From Stenotrophomonas rhizophila (GTDB lineage: Bacteria > Pseudomonadota > Gammaproteobacteria > Xanthomonadales > Xanthomonadaceae): a DNA stretch of 64,000 bases. Below the pieces are notes generated by a model. The model was not told the origin of the DNA and searched no databases. It saw nothing but the letters and a program-made list of their open reading frames with translations. Below, piece after piece: positions 63,015 through 64,000 of the stretch (its first letter is position 1; every line of letters starts with the position of its first letter). The stretch spans positions 911,586 through 975,585 of the forward strand of contig NZ_RJKV01000001.1 of assembly GCF_003751305.1 (NCBI RefSeq), given 5' to 3'. Position numbers and translations under genes: made by a program.

Positions 63015-63041
63015 GTAGAGCCACGCCATGCGTGGCTGCAT
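63015..63041 (+). repeat. GTAG-headed palindrome
   Basis: GTAG followed by AGCCACGC-CAT-GCGTGGCT; nearly identical to the unit at 53913. A headless relative occurs at about 58757-58777 upstream of mutY. Confidence 0.75.
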
Positions 63042-63180
63042 TTCATTCCAGCATCGGGATGCCTGGCGGAGACAGCGACCGGACCGCCTAGAATGTCGTC
63101 CTGAACCGCCTGCCATCCGTGCCCATGACTCTCTTCCGCCCGTTCGCCCATCCCGCTTCCATCTGCCTCCGGAGCCACGC

Positions 63181-63783
63181 ATGAAGCCGCGTCAGCCGGC
63201 GGGCGCCGTGGGCCAGGTGCGGATCATCGGGGGCAAGTGGCGCAATACGAAGCTGCCGGTGCCGCTGTCACCGGGGCTGCGGCCCAGCAGTGACCGGGTG
63301 CGCGAGACGCTGTTCAATTGGCTGATGCCGCGGCTGGGCGGGGCGCGGGTGCTGGATCTGTTCGCCGGCAGCGGGGCGCTGGGGCTGGAGGCGGTGTCGC
63401 GGGGGGCAGCGCAGGCGACGCTGGTGGAGCGGGATGTGGCGTTGTCCCGGCAGCTGCGCGAGTCGGTCGCCAAGCTGGGGGCGCAGGACCAGATCGCGGT
63501 GGTGCAGGCCGATGCGCTGCAGTGGCTGCGGCAGCCGGCCGGGGCGCTGGCGGATATCGTGTTCATCGATCCGCCGTTCGCCGATGGGCTGTGGGAGGCC
63601 GTGATCGCCGGGCTGCCGTCGCATCTGGCCGCCGAGGCCTGGCTGTACGTGGAGTCCCCGGCCGATCAGGCGCCGAAGATGCCCGCGCCGTGGCTGCTGC
63701 ACCGTGAGGGGGGCACCCGGGAGGTCCGTTTTGCCCTGTATCGGCGCGCCACTGCTACACTTTCACCAGACCAACACGCGTAG
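63181..63783 (+). CDS. rsmD: 16S rRNA (guanine(966)-N2)-methyltransferase
   Basis: Methylates G966 of 16S rRNA. The ATG at 63181 gives 200 residues; an open extension to 63028 is not supported, and the family begins at VRIIGGKWRNTKLPVP (about 14-29). SAM-binding motif DLFAGSGALGLEA is near 60-72, and the catalytic DPPF near 130-133. It is followed 7 bp later by coaD, the usual rsmD-coaD pair. Confidence 0.96.
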   Translation: MKPRQPAGAVGQVRIIGGKWRNTKLPVPLSPGLRPSSDRVRETLFNWLMPRLGGARVLDLFAGSGALGLEAVSRGAAQATLVERDVALSRQLRESVAKLGAQDQIAVVQADALQWLRQPAGALADIVFIDPPFADGLWEAVIAGLPSHLAAEAWLYVESPADQAPKMPAPWLLHREGGTREVRFALYRRATATLSPDQHA

Positions 63784-63787
63784 CTGA

Positions 63788-64000
<213 letters not shown>

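Overview
The window is GC-rich, densely coded chromosome of a gammaproteobacterium in the Xanthomonadaceae, most likely a Stenotrophomonas- or Xanthomonas-like species. The gene orders fit this: pcnB-folK-panBCD-pgi, the zwf-glk-pgl-edd-eda Entner-Doudoroff cluster, sdhCDAB-sdhE-ygfX-lolCD, and a xyloglucan locus resembling the one known from Xanthomonas. The intergenic palindromes headed by GTAG resemble the SMAG repeats of Stenotrophomonas maltophilia. No phage, insertion sequence, CRISPR array or rRNA operon was seen. One tRNA (Glu, anticodon CTC) is present.

Layout. 0-2 kb: dapA, a BamC-like lipoprotein gene and, convergently, fdxA. 2-26 kb: a carbohydrate island. A minus-strand operon (SDR dehydrogenase, dgoA, dgoD, lactonase, dgoK) encodes an apparently complete oxidative galactose (De Ley-Doudoroff) route. 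A divergent LysR regulator is followed by a TonB-dependent receptor, GH74 xyloglucanase, CE20-type acetylesterase, GH35 beta-galactosidase, GH31 alpha-xylosidase, GH95 alpha-fucosidase, xylulokinase, xylose isomerase and a sugar porter. Together these would import and dismantle acetylated, galactosylated and fucosylated xyloglucan. 26-37 kb: tRNA-Glu, pcnB, folK, panB, panC, panD, pgi, then a GH3 beta-glucosidase and a sodium/sugar symporter. 37-42 kb: a RegB/RegA-like redox two-component pair, ispG, a PAP2 phosphatase and a GacA-type regulator. 42-49 kb: eda, edd, pgl, glk, zwf on the minus strand and, divergently, a MalK/UgpC-type ATPase with no permeases nearby. 49-57 kb: ygfZ, then the succinate dehydrogenase operon with assembly-factor genes at both ends, a LolC-type permease with LolD, and a small lipoprotein. 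57-64 kb: yggX, mutY, ftsY, a tiny flagellar-rod-like gene, htpG, rsmD and the start of coaD.

How the parts fit. Xyloglucan would be cut outside the cell and oligosaccharides taken through the receptor. Periplasmic enzymes, all with export signals, would then release acetate, galactose, xylose, fucose and glucose. Galactose would go to pyruvate and glyceraldehyde 3-phosphate by the dgo operon, xylose through XylA/XylB, and glucose through Glk and the Entner-Doudoroff genes into respiration. No fucose pathway is visible here.

Most interesting observations: (1) a 107-bp element present twice (42410-42516 and 62881-62987, opposite strands), whose stems have changed sequence while staying self-complementary; (2) a hairpin and an 11-codon leader ORF coupled to both folK and panB; (3) a shared TATTC-N7-GAATA dyad beside the LysR gene and before the receptor gene, suggesting one regulator couples the galactose operon to xyloglucan uptake; (4) a 98-residue protein that looks like a flagellar rod protein with its middle removed.
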